This document shows positions 41,630 to 50,962 of a DNA stretch of 64,000 nucleotides, piece after piece; within the stretch, counting starts at the first letter, position 1, and every line of letters starts with the position of its first letter. The position numbers and the translations under genes were made by a program. The stretch lies in contig NZ_LT629703.1 in assembly GCF_900103365.1 (NCBI RefSeq), forward strand, positions 6,434,501 through 6,498,500. The letters are read 5' to 3'. The notes below the pieces were generated by a model. The model was given only the letters and a program-made list of their open reading frames with translations. It was not told the origin of the DNA and did no database searches. The stretch is from Afipia sp. GAS231. Its GTDB lineage: Bacteria > Pseudomonadota > Alphaproteobacteria > Rhizobiales > Xanthobacteraceae.

Positions 41630-43036
41630 ATGAGCCAGACATCGACCGAGCGGCTGAGGGACTATCTCGCCCAGCTCCCGCCACAGGCGCAGGCGCTGCT
41701 GATGCGGGAGTTCGAGCGCGCGATCGAGCGGGGCGAAGACCTAGCGGTAGCCAACTTCGTGCTGGAGCAACTGCGCAAGGTGGTGCGCGGGGCCGAGGAC
41801 GACGACGAGGCGCGGCCGCGTTCCGACGATCCGGCGCGGCTATTGTATGAGCCGCTCGAACCGTTCCTGGTCGAAAGCAATTTTCCGGTACGGCCGGGCC
41901 AGATCCGTCGCACGTCATTGCAGCCGGTCTGGCAATGGCTCGGCCGCGACGGCGCGGCCGATGCCGCGCGCGCGTTCGAAGCGGCGATTTTCGAGATCAG
42001 GCAGAGCGGCTCGAACGCGGGTCTCGAAGCCGCAACCCGCAAGTTCCAGGCCGCCGCCGCCGAGGCGATCGCGAAGATATCAACCCCGGTGCCGGGCGTG
42101 GATACGCAGCGCGCATTGTCGCGCATCGGCCCGCCCAACGTCGTCGAGGATTTGCTGTCGATCGGGGCGGTGTTGGGGGCACGCGAAGCGCTGGATGGGC
42201 TTGGCAGCCGGCTCCCCAGCCAGCTCCGTTCCTTTGGCGATCCCCAGATTGCATCGATGACCTCGGCGCTCAACGTGCCATCCTTGCAATCGCCCCAACT
42301 GTTGCCGTTCGCACTGTCGCTGATCATGCAGCGGCTGGTGGCGCCGTGGCAGATCATCCGCCTCGCGATCAAGATGGCGGCATCCGACGATGAAATTCGC
42401 GTGGCTGCTACGCCGTACGGCATCGCAGTCTCGATCGCGCTGCACGATCTGTCGTTCCTCGCGGCCTGTCTGCGCACCGATATCCGGCGCGGCCAGCTCG
42501 ACAATGTCGGCGAGCAGCTGAAATCGCTGCACGACAGCGTGCGGGGCCTGCGAACCGAACTCGACCTGCGCCAGGATTCGGCGTGGGGCCGCCAGCTGGC
42601 GTCGATCCGCGCCGACATCTCCAACTCGCTGCAGTCGGAAATCGACAGCGTCCCCGGCCGGGTCCGCCGCATCCTGCGTCAGCGCGCCGACAAGGACATC
42701 GGCTCCGCTCCCAAGGTCGATGCCGTGGAGGTCGAGGAAACCGCCGCTTTGATCGATTTCGTCGCGGTGTGCCGCACCTATGCCAGCGAACTTGCGATCA
42801 ACGAGGTGACGTTGCGGACCTATTCAGACCTGCAGCATTACGTCGAGCGATCCACCGAAAGCCTGGTGCAGTCGCTCCGCGGCGGCGACACCAAGTCGCG
42901 CGGCTACCGGCAGATGCAGGTCAAGGCCGCGATCCGCTTCTGCGAGGTGCTGTTCGGCCACGATTACGCGTCGCTGATGAGCCGGGCGGCGGAAAATGCC
43001 GTCGTGGTCGAGCGCAAGCCCCCGCGCGCGGGGTAG
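41630..43036 (+). CDS. conserved hypothetical protein (468 residues)
   Basis: A soluble, helix-rich protein with no signal or membrane segment. It begins MSQTSTERLRDYLAQLPPQA, has the block LLYEPLEPFLVESNFPVRPG at about 81-100, and continues with long amphipathic helices (LSFLAACLRTDIRRGQLDNV; LHDSVRGLRTELDLRQD). The C-terminal quarter is also helical. It sits in the same direction between feuQ and the ccm operon. I cannot name its family or function. Uniform codon use and a complete frame make the gene itself certain. Confidence 0.8.
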   Translation: MSQTSTERLRDYLAQLPPQAQALLMREFERAIERGEDLAVANFVLEQLRKVVRGAEDDDEARPRSDDPARLLYEPLEPFLVESNFPVRPGQIRRTSLQPVWQWLGRDGAADAARAFEAAIFEIRQSGSNAGLEAATRKFQAAAAEAIAKISTPVPGVDTQRALSRIGPPNVVEDLLSIGAVLGAREALDGLGSRLPSQLRSFGDPQIASMTSALNVPSLQSPQLLPFALSLIMQRLVAPWQIIRLAIKMAASDDEIRVAATPYGIAVSIALHDLSFLAACLRTDIRRGQLDNVGEQLKSLHDSVRGLRTELDLRQDSAWGRQLASIRADISNSLQSEIDSVPGRVRRILRQRADKDIGSAPKVDAVEVEETAALIDFVAVCRTYASELAINEVTLRTYSDLQHYVERSTESLVQSLRGGDTKSRGYRQMQVKAAIRFCEVLFGHDYASLMSRAAENAVVVERKPPRAG

Positions 43037-43176
43037 GGCCGTCTTTTCGCATAATCTGCGGGTTTTCTGCCCTGATTTTGCTCCTGTAATTGTCAATTGC
43101 CGCATCTGCCGCCAGTGGTGTAAAGCGGCGCATCGGCGCTTGCCAGGAAAGTGCCGTTCCGCCCGGGAACCGCTTG

Positions 43177-44280
43177 ATGACATTGTGGTTTGTGTTCGCG
43201 CTGATGACGGTCGCGGCGATCTTTGCCGTGCTTTGGCCGTTGAGCCGCGGGGCATCGGACGCCGGTGGCGGCACCGAGGCTGCTGTTTACACCGACCAGC
43301 TCGCCGAGATCGATCGCGATGTCGCCGCAGGCCTGATCGGCAAGCCCGAGGCTGAAGCGGCGCGGGTCGAAATCGGTCGCCGCCTGCTCGCCGCCGTCGA
43401 TAGCGGGCGCGCGGCGCCGTCGCAGTCGAACCTCCGTTTGCGCCGTGTCTCGGCGATCCTGGCGCTGGTGGCGCTGCCGATCGCGGCAGTGACGTTCTAT
43501 CTCTCGGTCGGGTCGCCGCAGCTCGGCGATTTCCCGCTCAGCCAGCGCAGCCGCGCCGCCGATGCCAACCAGCCGCTCGACAATCTGGTGGCGCAGGTGG
43601 AAGCGCACCTGGAGAAAAATCCCACCGACGGCCGGGGCTGGAACGTGCTGGCGCCGGTACTGTCGCGGCTCGGCCGCTACGACGAGGCGATCCGGGCCTA
43701 TCGCAATTCGATCACCTACAATGGCGACAGCGCCGAACGCCGCTCCGATCTTGGCGAAGCCCTGATGGGCTCGGCGGGCGGCGTCGTCACGACAGAGGCC
43801 AAGGCCGAATTCGAGCGCGCGGTGGCGCAAAAGCCCGATGATCCCAAGGCCAACTATTTCCTCGGGCTCGCCGCCGAGCAGGAGGGCCGCCAGGCCGATG
43901 CTGCCGCGATCTGGCGCGCAATGCTTGAGAAAGCGCCGGCCGAGGCGCCGTGGCGGCCGCTGGTCCAGGCGGCCCTGGTGCGGGTCGGCGGCCCCAATAT
44001 GCCCGCGCTGTCGAACGACACGATGGCTTCGGCCAAGGACATGAGCGACGCCGACCGCGGCACCATGATCCGTGGCATGGTCGACCGGCTTGCGACGCGG
44101 CTGAAGCAGGATGGCAACGACGTCGAGGGATGGCTGCGGCTGGTGCGGGCCTATATGGTGATGGGCGACCGCGACAAGGCGATGAGCGCGCTCACCGACG
44201 CCCGTGAGGCGGTTGCCAACGACGCCGAACGCTTGCGGCAGCTCAATGAAGGCCTGAAGAATATGGGGCTTGATGGCTGA
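43177..44280 (+). CDS. ccmI: cytochrome c biogenesis protein CcmI
   Basis: About 367 residues from the ATG at 43177 (MTLWFVFALMTVAAIFAVLW), the first of two membrane helices; the second is near residues 88-106. Between them is a short cytoplasmic leucine-rich segment, and the periplasmic part is a TPR domain (LVAQVEAHLEKNPTDGRGWN, VLAPVLSRLGRYDEAIRAYR) of the CcmI/CycH family. CcmI chaperones apocytochrome c to the CcmF/H haem ligation complex. It is the first gene of ccmI-ccmE-ccmF-ccmH; the name cycH is used in rhizobia. Confidence 0.92.
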   Translation: MTLWFVFALMTVAAIFAVLWPLSRGASDAGGGTEAAVYTDQLAEIDRDVAAGLIGKPEAEAARVEIGRRLLAAVDSGRAAPSQSNLRLRRVSAILALVALPIAAVTFYLSVGSPQLGDFPLSQRSRAADANQPLDNLVAQVEAHLEKNPTDGRGWNVLAPVLSRLGRYDEAIRAYRNSITYNGDSAERRSDLGEALMGSAGGVVTTEAKAEFERAVAQKPDDPKANYFLGLAAEQEGRQADAAAIWRAMLEKAPAEAPWRPLVQAALVRVGGPNMPALSNDTMASAKDMSDADRGTMIRGMVDRLATRLKQDGNDVEGWLRLVRAYMVMGDRDKAMSALTDAREAVANDAERLRQLNEGLKNMGLDG

Positions 44281-44313
44281 GATCATTTACCCCCGTCGAG
44301 ACAGAGGAAATAG

Positions 44314-44823
44314 ATGACGCGCAAGCAGCGGCGTTTGACCATGATCGGCGGTTCGCTGGCGGTGCTCGCAGTTGCGGCGGCGCTGGTGCTGAACGCGATG
44401 CGCGATTCCATCGTGTTCTTTTCCACGCCGACGATGGCGGCCGAGAAGCATATTCCGCCGGGAAAACGTTTCCGCCTCGGCGGGCTGGTGCAGCCGGGGT
44501 CGCTCGTGCGCGGCGATAATCTGGCGATCTCGTTTGCCGTCGCCGACGGCGGCGCCACGCTGCCGGTGTCGTACAAGGGAATTCTTCCCGACCTGTTCCG
44601 TGAAGGGCAGGGCGTCGTCGCCGAAGGTGCGCTCGACGCATCCGGCGTATTCAAGGCCGATACCGTTCTGGCAAAACATGACGAGACCTATATGCCCAAG
44701 GACGTCGCCGACGCCTTGAAGAAACAAGGGCATTGGAAGGACGATTACGGTACCAAGCCGGGCGCGGGCGCTGCGCCGATGCAGCAGGGATCGGCTGCGC
44801 CGACCCAGGGAGCCTCGCGGTGA
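44314..44823 (+). CDS. ccmE: haem chaperone CcmE
   Basis: A 169-residue membrane-anchored periplasmic protein. After a basic N-terminus and one membrane helix (8-30) comes the OB-fold with [16 protein letters not shown] and [20 protein letters not shown]. The haem-binding site is His122-x-x-x-Tyr126 ([10 protein letters not shown]). The tail is Ala/Gln-rich. CcmE receives haem from CcmC and delivers it to CcmF. The stop overlaps the start of ccmF (GTGA). Rhizobial name cycJ. Confidence 0.96.
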   Translation: MTRKQRRLTMIGGSLAVLAVAAALVLNAMRDSIVFFSTPTMAAEKHIPPGKRFRLGGLVQPGSLVRGDNLAISFAVADGGATLPVSYKGILPDLFREGQGVVAEGALDASGVFKADTVLAKHDETYMPKDVADALKKQGHWKDDYGTKPGAGAAPMQQGSAAPTQGASR

Positions 44824-46802
44824 TCGCCGAAGCCGGACATTACGCGCTGGTGCTGGCGCTGGCGCTGGCATTGATCCAGTCGACGGTGCCGATCGCCGGC
44901 GCGCGCTGGGGCGATGCTGCCCTGATGAACGTCGCGCGCTCCGCGGCACTTGCGCAACTGCTGTTCGCGGCAGCCTCGTTCACGGCGCTGGTATGGCTGC
45001 ACGTCACTTCGGATTTTTCTGTCGCCAACGTGTTCGAGAATTCGCATTCGTTGAAGCCGCTGATCTACAAAATCACCGGCGTCTGGGGCAATCACGAAGG
45101 GTCGATGCTGCTGTGGGTGTCGATCCTGGCGCTGTTCGGCGGCCTCGTCGCCGCCTTCGGCAACAATCTGCCGCTGTCGCTGCGCGCCTATGTGCTGGCG
45201 GTGCAGGCCTGGATCGCCAGCGCGTTCTATCTGTTCATCCTGATCACCTCGAATCCGTTCCTGCGCATCGCCAATCCGCCGATCGAGGGCCGCGACCTCA
45301 ATCCGGTGCTGCAGGACATCGGCCTCGCGGTGCATCCGCCGATGCTCTATCTCGGCTATGTCGGGTTTTCGATTTCGTTTTCGTTCGCGGTTGCGGCACT
45401 GCTGGAAGGCCGCATCGACGCCGCCTGGGCGCGCTGGGTACGGCCGTGGACGCTGGTGGCGTGGATCTTCCTCACGCTCGGAATCGCGATGGGGTCGTAC
45501 TGGGCCTATTACGAACTCGGCTGGGGCGGCTGGTGGTTCTGGGATCCGGTCGAAAACGCCTCGCTGATGCCGTGGCTCGCCGGCACCGCGCTGCTGCATT
45601 CCGCCGTGGTGATGGAAAAGCGCAACGCGCTGAAAGTCTGGACCATCCTGCTGTCGATCCTGACGTTCTCGCTGTCGCTGCTCGGCACCTTCCTGGTGCG
45701 CTCGGGCGTGCTTACCTCGGTGCATGCGTTTGCGACCGATCCGGCGCGCGGCGTTTTCATCCTGTTGATCCTGTGCCTGTTCATCGGCGGCGGCCTTTCG
45801 CTCTATGCCTGGCGCGCCTCGACCCTGAAGCAGGGCGGGCTGTTCGCGCCGATCTCGCGCGAAGGTGCGCTGGTGCTCAACAACCTGTTCCTGACCACGG
45901 CCTGCGCCACCGTCTTCATCGGCACGCTCTACCCGCTGGCGCTGGAAGTTCTGACCGGCGACAAGATTTCGGTCGGTGCGCCCTTCTTCAACCTGACTTT
46001 TACACCTTTGTTCGTGCCGCTGATGATCGCGGTGCCGTTCGGGCCGCTGTTGGCGTGGAAGCGCGGCGACCTCATCGGCGCGGCGCAGCGGCTCATGGCT
46101 GCCGGCATCGCCGCGCTGATCGCAATCGCCGTGCTGTTGGCATGGACCCATGGCGGCAGCACGTTCGCGCCGCTGGCGATCGGGTTGGCGGTATGGGTCA
46201 TTGCCGGCGCGCTCAGCGATCTCGCCGAGCGGACGGGATTGTTTCGTGTCGTCGCGGGGACCGCGATGCGGCGTGCGCGCGGCCTGCCGCGGTCGACCTG
46301 GGGCACCGCATTCGCCCATGCCGGCGTCGGCGTGGCGCTGATCGGGATCGTCTGCGAAACCACCTGGAACAGCGAATATATCGCCACCATGAAACCGGAC
46401 GACGTCGCCAAGGTCGCCGGCTATGAATTGAAGCTCGACGGTCTGACGCAGCGCCAGGGGCCGAATTTCCGCGAGATGATCGCGCAGTTCACCGTCAACC
46501 TCGACGGTGAGAAGCTCAGCGTGATGACGCCGTCAAAACGCAGTTTCACCACACGGGGATCTTCGACGACCGAAGCAGCGTTGCTGAGCCGCGGCGCCAG
46601 CCAGCTCTACATCTCGCTTGGCGACACCACCGCCGAGGGCGCGATCGCGGTACGGATCTATCACAAGCCGATGGTGCTGTTGATCTGGTGGGGACCGGTG
46701 CTGATGGCGTTCGGCGGCATGCTGTCGCTGTCGGATCGACGCTTGCGCGTCGGCGCGCCAAAACCCGCGAAAGCCTCGCGCGCATTGCAGCCGGCGGAGT
46801 GA
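44820..46802 (+). CDS. ccmF: haem lyase CcmF/NrfE family
   Basis: About 660 residues from a GTG at 44820 overlapping the ccmE stop. It is polytopic with roughly 14-15 helices. The WWD haem-handling motif [19 protein letters not shown] is intact, and conserved His residues flank it ([26 protein letters not shown]). It transfers haem from CcmE to the CXXCH motif of apocytochromes at the outer face of the inner membrane, together with CcmH and CcmI. Rhizobial name cycK. Confidence 0.97.
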   Translation: MIAEAGHYALVLALALALIQSTVPIAGARWGDAALMNVARSAALAQLLFAAASFTALVWLHVTSDFSVANVFENSHSLKPLIYKITGVWGNHEGSMLLWVSILALFGGLVAAFGNNLPLSLRAYVLAVQAWIASAFYLFILITSNPFLRIANPPIEGRDLNPVLQDIGLAVHPPMLYLGYVGFSISFSFAVAALLEGRIDAAWARWVRPWTLVAWIFLTLGIAMGSYWAYYELGWGGWWFWDPVENASLMPWLAGTALLHSAVVMEKRNALKVWTILLSILTFSLSLLGTFLVRSGVLTSVHAFATDPARGVFILLILCLFIGGGLSLYAWRASTLKQGGLFAPISREGALVLNNLFLTTACATVFIGTLYPLALEVLTGDKISVGAPFFNLTFTPLFVPLMIAVPFGPLLAWKRGDLIGAAQRLMAAGIAALIAIAVLLAWTHGGSTFAPLAIGLAVWVIAGALSDLAERTGLFRVVAGTAMRRARGLPRSTWGTAFAHAGVGVALIGIVCETTWNSEYIATMKPDDVAKVAGYELKLDGLTQRQGPNFREMIAQFTVNLDGEKLSVMTPSKRSFTTRGSSTTEAALLSRGASQLYISLGDTTAEGAIAVRIYHKPMVLLIWWGPVLMAFGGMLSLSDRRLRVGAPKPAKASRALQPAE

Positions 46803-46806
46803 ATCC

Positions 46807-47307
46807 TTGAAGCAACTCCTGGCATGGGCATTTGTCGCGGCGGTGTTGATGGCAAGCCCCGCCGCTTTCGCCGTGCAGCCGGACGAGATCATGGGCGATC
46901 CGGCCAAGGAAGCGCGGGCGAGGGACCTGTCGCGCGAACTGCGCTGCATGGTGTGCCAGAACCAGTCGATCGACGATTCCGAGGCGCCGCTGGCGCGCGA
47001 CCTCAGGCTACTGGTGCGCGAACGGATCGCGGCGGGCGACAGCGACAACCAGGTGATGGATTTCCTGGTGGCGCGCTACGGCGAGTTCGTGCTGCTGAAG
47101 CCGCGCGTCAATCAGCACACGCTGGTGCTGTGGCTGGTGCCGCCGCTGGCGCTGGCCGGCGGCGGGCTGGCGCTCTGGCTGCACAACCGGCGTCGCCGGA
47201 AATCCGCCGGCAGCGCTGATCCCTCCTTGCTGCATTTGACCGACGAGGAAGAAGCCCGGATCGATCGCCTGATCGCCGCTGACTCGCCGCGGGAAAACCA
47301 GGCCTGA
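46807..47307 (+). CDS. ccmH: cytochrome c biogenesis protein CcmH
   Basis: A 166-residue protein with a TTG start 4 nt after ccmF. The signal peptide (LLAWAFVAAVLMASPAAFA) is followed by the redox motif LRCMVCQNQSIDDS with Cys47 and Cys50, which reduces apocytochrome thiols. The three-helix RERIAAGDSDNQVMDFLVAR domain, a C-terminal membrane helix (LVLWLVPPLALAGGGLALWL) and a basic tail complete the family architecture. It closes the ccmIEFH operon. Rhizobial name cycL. Confidence 0.96.
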   Translation: MKQLLAWAFVAAVLMASPAAFAVQPDEIMGDPAKEARARDLSRELRCMVCQNQSIDDSEAPLARDLRLLVRERIAAGDSDNQVMDFLVARYGEFVLLKPRVNQHTLVLWLVPPLALAGGGLALWLHNRRRRKSAGSADPSLLHLTDEEEARIDRLIAADSPRENQA

Positions 47308-47313
47308 TCCATG

Positions 47314-47382
47314 GCGTTCTCTAGCGAAGCATGCCCTCGGACTTGATCCGTGGGTGGATACCGGTTCGCGTCGCGAGAACGC
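47314..47382. repeat. GCGTTTTC-type dispersed palindromic repeat, copy 2
   Basis: The arms GCGTTCTC (47314-47321) and GAGAACGC (47375-47382) surround CCTCGGACTTGATCCGTGGG and GGATACCGGTTCGCG. It closely parallels 41351-41457, though shorter. It lies between ccmH and the DUF1993 gene. Confidence 0.7.
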
Positions 47383-47461
47383 GTCAGCCAAAGGATGGCA
47401 AGCGGAGCTGAATGCGCTAAGACTTCGGCTATCAAGAAAAACATCAGCAGGGGGAATTCGA

Positions 47462-47986
47462 ATGGCCTTTTCGCTCTACGACGCCACCGTGGCGAACTAC
47501 CTTCAGATCCTGGGCGGAGTCAGCGGCGTCCTCGACCGTGGCCTCGCGCATTTTCAGGAAAATAACATCGATCCGGAATCCATCGTCGAGGCGCGGCTGG
47601 CGCCCGACATGCTGCCGTTCCGGTTTCAGATCATCTCGGTCGCACAACACTCCCGCGGCGCCATCGAAGGCGTGCAGCAGGGCGTGTTCAAGCCGCCGGC
47701 GTTCAAGACGCCGTATGATTACGCTGGGCTGCAGGGGCTGGTAGCCGATACCCAGAAAACCTTGTCGGCGCTGACGCCGGAGGCGGTCAACGGGCTCGGT
47801 GGCAAGGACGTCGTATTCCATCTCGGCCAACACCAATTGCCCTTCACGGCGGAGGGTTTTCTGATGTCGTTCTCGCTGCCGAATTTCTATTTCCACGCCA
47901 CCACCGCCTACGACATCCTGCGCACCAACGGCGTTCCCCTCGGCAAGCGGGATTTCATGGGAAGGCTGAACCTCAAGAAGGGTTAA
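47462..47986 (+). CDS. DUF1993 domain-containing protein
   Basis: A 174-residue cytosolic protein from the ATG at 47462 (MAFSLYDATVANYLQILGGV). The helical DinB-like fold is indicated by FRFQIISVAQHSRGAIEGVQ, YDYAGLQGLVADTQKTLSAL and FYFHATTAYDILRTNGVPLG, whose His residues could bind metal. This matches DUF1993, a family of unknown function. The open frame upstream overlaps the palindromic repeat and is not used. It stands between ccmH and degP. Confidence 0.9.
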   Translation: MAFSLYDATVANYLQILGGVSGVLDRGLAHFQENNIDPESIVEARLAPDMLPFRFQIISVAQHSRGAIEGVQQGVFKPPAFKTPYDYAGLQGLVADTQKTLSALTPEAVNGLGGKDVVFHLGQHQLPFTAEGFLMSFSLPNFYFHATTAYDILRTNGVPLGKRDFMGRLNLKKG

Positions 47987-48389
47987 GTCGCGGTTTAGCC
48001 TCTCACTCCGTCATGCCCGGGCATAGCCGTCCGAAGGACGGCGTCGCTTCTGCTCGCCTATGTCCCGGGCATCCACGACTTACTTTCGTTGTGGCGCCGA
48101 AGACGTGGATGGCCGGGACAAGCCCGGCCATGACGGGGAGTTGGAGCGCACTTTGCCCCGCCATGACAGGGAGGGGCGGCTGTGACGCTTCCTGCCCCCC
48201 AAAAGCCGCTTTTCCGCCAGGGCTAAGCCATTGATTGCCTGCGCTAAACTGCCGCATCCGCAACCCCCCTTCATTACGAAAGTTTAACTCCCTAGCCAGC
48301 GCGCGGTAAGGCGGCAAACCCCATCTTCAGTCCTGTCAGGTGCCCATGCCCCCCGCACCGTCGATTTCTGGATCTGGAGATTTCAAGCA
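47987..48389. other. intergenic region with palindromic repeat and degP upstream region
   Basis: The part 48010-48180 is a compound palindrome (listed separately). From 48240 to 48389 lies the region before degP, with no obvious coding frame. No clear promoter could be assigned by eye. Confidence 0.5.
48010..48136. repeat. compound palindromic intergenic repeat (GTCATGCCCGGG type)
   Basis: It contains CCGTCC-gaa-GGACGG (48027-48041), paired TGCCCGGGCAT/TGTCCCGGGCAT motifs, and CCGGGACAAGCCCGG inside CATCCACG...CGTGGATG arms. The motif set is a familiar dispersed repeat of Bradyrhizobium-type genomes. Confidence 0.7.
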
Positions 48390-49994
48390 ATGACCGAACG
48401 TCCCATCGATCTTTCCTCGCTTCCGTCCTATCAGGCCCCGCGGCGCGCGCTGTTTTCGGCGCGCAAGTTCGCGCTGATGGCTTCCGTTGTCGCCGGCCTC
48501 GGCGTTGCCGTTTACGGCCTCTCGCCGTCGCAGGGTCCGGTTGATGTGTTCAGCACCGCAGCCCACGCGCAGGTCAACAATGAGGTGCGCAAGGTCGCGC
48601 AGCCGGTCGGCTTCGCCGACATCGTCGAGCGCGTGAAGCCGTCGGTGATTTCGGTCAAGGTCAACATCAACGAGAAGGTCGCGAGCAAGGACGACAGCGC
48701 CAACAAGGACGAAGATTCGCCGTTCCAGCCGGGCTCGCCGATGGAGCGCTTCTTCCGTCGCTTCGGCGGTCCGGATGGGCTGCCGCCCGGTATGCGCGGT
48801 GGACCGCGCGGCGGTGGCCCTCGTGGCGCCGTGACCGGCCAGGGTTCCGGCTTCTTCATCTCGGCTGACGGCTATGCGGTGACCAACAATCACGTGGTCG
48901 ATGGCGCCGACAAGGTCGAGGTCACGACCGACGAAGGCAAGACCTATACCGCGAAGGTGATCGGCACCGATCCCCGCACCGACGTCGCGCTGATCAAGGT
49001 CGAGGGTCGCACCGACTTCCCGTTCGCCAAACTTTCCGACACCAAGCCGCGAATCGGCGACTGGGTGCTCGCGGTCGGCAACCCGTTCGGCCTCGGCGGC
49101 ACGGTGACGGCTGGCATCGTCTCGGCATCCGGCCGCGACATCGGCAACGGTCCCTATGACGACTTCATCCAGATCGACGCGCCCGTGAACAAGGGCAACT
49201 CGGGTGGTCCGGCGTTCGACGTGTCGGGCGAGGTGATGGGCGTCAACACCGCGATCTATTCGCCGTCCGGCGGCAGCGTCGGCATCGCGTTCTCGATTCC
49301 CGCTTCGACGGTGAAGAGCGTGATTGCCCAGCTCAAGGACAAGGGTACGGTCAGCCGCGGCTGGATCGGCGTCCAGATCCAGCCGGTGACCGCTGATATC
49401 GCCGACAGCCTCGGCCTGAAGAAGGCGGAAGGCGCGCTCGTGGCGGAACCGCAAGCCAACGGTCCGGCGGCCAAGGCCGGCATCGAATCCGGTGACGTCA
49501 TCACCAGCGTCAACGGCGAGCCGGTCAAGGATGCCCGCGAACTCGCCCGCACCATCGGTGGCCTCGCGCCCGGCAATGCCGTCAAGCTCAACGTCGTGCA
49601 CAAGGGCCAGGACAAGGTCATCAACCTGACGCTCGGCCAGTTGCCGAACACGATCGAGGCCAAGGCCGACATCGGCAAGGACGATGGCGGCAGCGCGATC
49701 AAGGGTGCCGACGTGCCGAAGCTCGGCATGACGGTGGCTCCGGCCAATAGCGTTGCCGGCGCCGGCAAGGATGGCGTCGTGGTCACCGAGGTCGACCCGA
49801 AGAGCGCGGCCGCCGAACGCGGCTTCAAGGAAGGCGACGTGATTCTGGAAGTCGCCGGCAAGAGCGTCACCAATGCCGGTGACGTCCGCGAGGCGATCAA
49901 CGCCGCGCGCGCCGACAACAAGAACAGCGTGCTGATGCGCGTGAAGAGCGGCGGTTCGTCGCGGTTCGTGGCAGTGCCGCTGGCCAAGGGTTAA
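48390..49994 (+). CDS. degP: DegP/HtrA family periplasmic serine protease
   Basis: A 534-residue Do-type protease. The signal/anchor is at about 26-45 (cleavage after AAHA near 60). The trypsin-like domain has the triad His168 (VTNNHVVDG), Asp198 (RTDVALIKV) and Ser271 (NKGNSGGPAFD). Two PDZ domains follow: one near 355-435 (SRGWIGVQIQPVTADIADSL) and one near 440-530 ending VLMRVKSGGSSRFVAVPL. It degrades or refolds misfolded envelope proteins. A strong terminator follows at 50123-50159. It sits next to a two-component pair, as in other rhizobia. Confidence 0.96.
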   Translation: MTERPIDLSSLPSYQAPRRALFSARKFALMASVVAGLGVAVYGLSPSQGPVDVFSTAAHAQVNNEVRKVAQPVGFADIVERVKPSVISVKVNINEKVASKDDSANKDEDSPFQPGSPMERFFRRFGGPDGLPPGMRGGPRGGGPRGAVTGQGSGFFISADGYAVTNNHVVDGADKVEVTTDEGKTYTAKVIGTDPRTDVALIKVEGRTDFPFAKLSDTKPRIGDWVLAVGNPFGLGGTVTAGIVSASGRDIGNGPYDDFIQIDAPVNKGNSGGPAFDVSGEVMGVNTAIYSPSGGSVGIAFSIPASTVKSVIAQLKDKGTVSRGWIGVQIQPVTADIADSLGLKKAEGALVAEPQANGPAAKAGIESGDVITSVNGEPVKDARELARTIGGLAPGNAVKLNVVHKGQDKVINLTLGQLPNTIEAKADIGKDDGGSAIKGADVPKLGMTVAPANSVAGAGKDGVVVTEVDPKSAAAERGFKEGDVILEVAGKSVTNAGDVREAINAARADNKNSVLMRVKSGGSSRFVAVPLAKG

Positions 49995-50122
49995 ATACGA
50001 GATGGAAGGTTTCGCCGGCATTGTCGCCCCCGCCGACGGCTCCTTCCGGGGAGCGGGTCAAAAGCTCGCTCCCACTGGCTCCCTTTCGATGGAATACGCC
50101 CCCCTCCGTCGGAAGGGTCTAG

Positions 50123-50159
50123 GGGCGGCGGAGTCCCCCAGCTCCGCCGCCCGCTTTTT
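50123..50159 (+). terminator. rho-independent terminator after degP
   Basis: GGGCGGCGGAG-tcccccag-CTCCGCCGCCC forms an 11-bp perfect stem, then GC and TTTTT. It separates degP from the downstream two-component genes. Confidence 0.9.
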
Positions 50160-50260
50160 CGCCCGCCTTTTTCCTGCATTTTTTTCACTTAATCGAGAGT
50201 GCACCGGGTCGCCTTGCATCGCTGGGCTGCCCGCGCCATGGTGAGAGAAAGTCCATTCCT

Positions 50261-50962
50261 GTGACCGCAACTGCCCCCGAAATGCGCCTGTTGATCATCG
50301 AAGACGACCGCGAGTCCGCCGACTATCTGGTCAAGGCGTTCCGTGAGGTCGGGCATGTCGCCGATCTCGCCAGCGACGGCGAGGAAGGCCTGTCGATGGC
50401 CGATGGCGGCGATTACGACGTGCTGGTGGTCGACCGCATGCTGCCCAAGCGCGACGGCCTGTCCGTCATCGGCACGCTGCGCGACAAGGGCAACCGCACC
50501 CCGGTGCTGATTCTCTCGGCGCTCGGCCAGGTCGACGACCGCATCAAGGGCCTGCGCGCCGGTGGCGACGATTATCTGCCAAAACCCTATTCATTCGCCG
50601 AACTTCTGGCCCGCGTCGAAGTGCTGTCGCGCCGCCATGGCGGTCCGGCCGAAGAGACCACCTACCGGGTCGGCGATCTCGAACTCGATCGGCTCTCCCA
50701 TCGTGTCGCGCGCGGCAAGGACGAACTGACGCTGCAGCCCCGCGAATTCCGCCTGCTCGAATATCTGATGAAGCACGCCGGCCAGGTGGTGACCCGCACC
50801 ATGCTGCTGGAAAACGTCTGGGACTATCACTTCGATCCGCAGACCAACGTCATCGACGTCCATATCTCACGGTTGCGTTCCAAGATCGACAAGGGCTTTG
50901 AACGGCCCTTGCTGCATACGATCCGTGGCGCCGGATACATGATCCGTGACGGCCTTCGGTAA
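50261..50962 (+). CDS. OmpR-family response regulator
   Basis: A 233-residue regulator with a GTG start; an in-frame ATG at 50282 (MRLLIIEDDRESADYL) would remove seven residues. The receiver domain has the acidic pocket IIEDD and the phospho-acceptor in YDVLVVDRMLPKRDGL, with a conserved Lys in LPKPYSF. The winged-helix domain (about 135-230) ends HTIRGAGYMIRD. It overlaps the histidine kinase gene by 17 nt, so the two are translationally coupled. Position downstream of degP suggests envelope-stress sensing, as an inference. Confidence 0.93.
   Translation: MTATAPEMRLLIIEDDRESADYLVKAFREVGHVADLASDGEEGLSMADGGDYDVLVVDRMLPKRDGLSVIGTLRDKGNRTPVLILSALGQVDDRIKGLRAGGDDYLPKPYSFAELLARVEVLSRRHGGPAEETTYRVGDLELDRLSHRVARGKDELTLQPREFRLLEYLMKHAGQVVTRTMLLENVWDYHFDPQTNVIDVHISRLRSKIDKGFERPLLHTIRGAGYMIRDGLR

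Noticed and set aside
44745..46319. Long minus-strand frame opposite ccmF
   Set aside because: Gln/Arg/His-rich antisense composition; ccmF is certain on the plus strand.
48336..50021. Long minus-strand frame opposite degP
   Set aside because: Repetitive Asp/Arg/Val composition typical of antisense GC-rich coding DNA.
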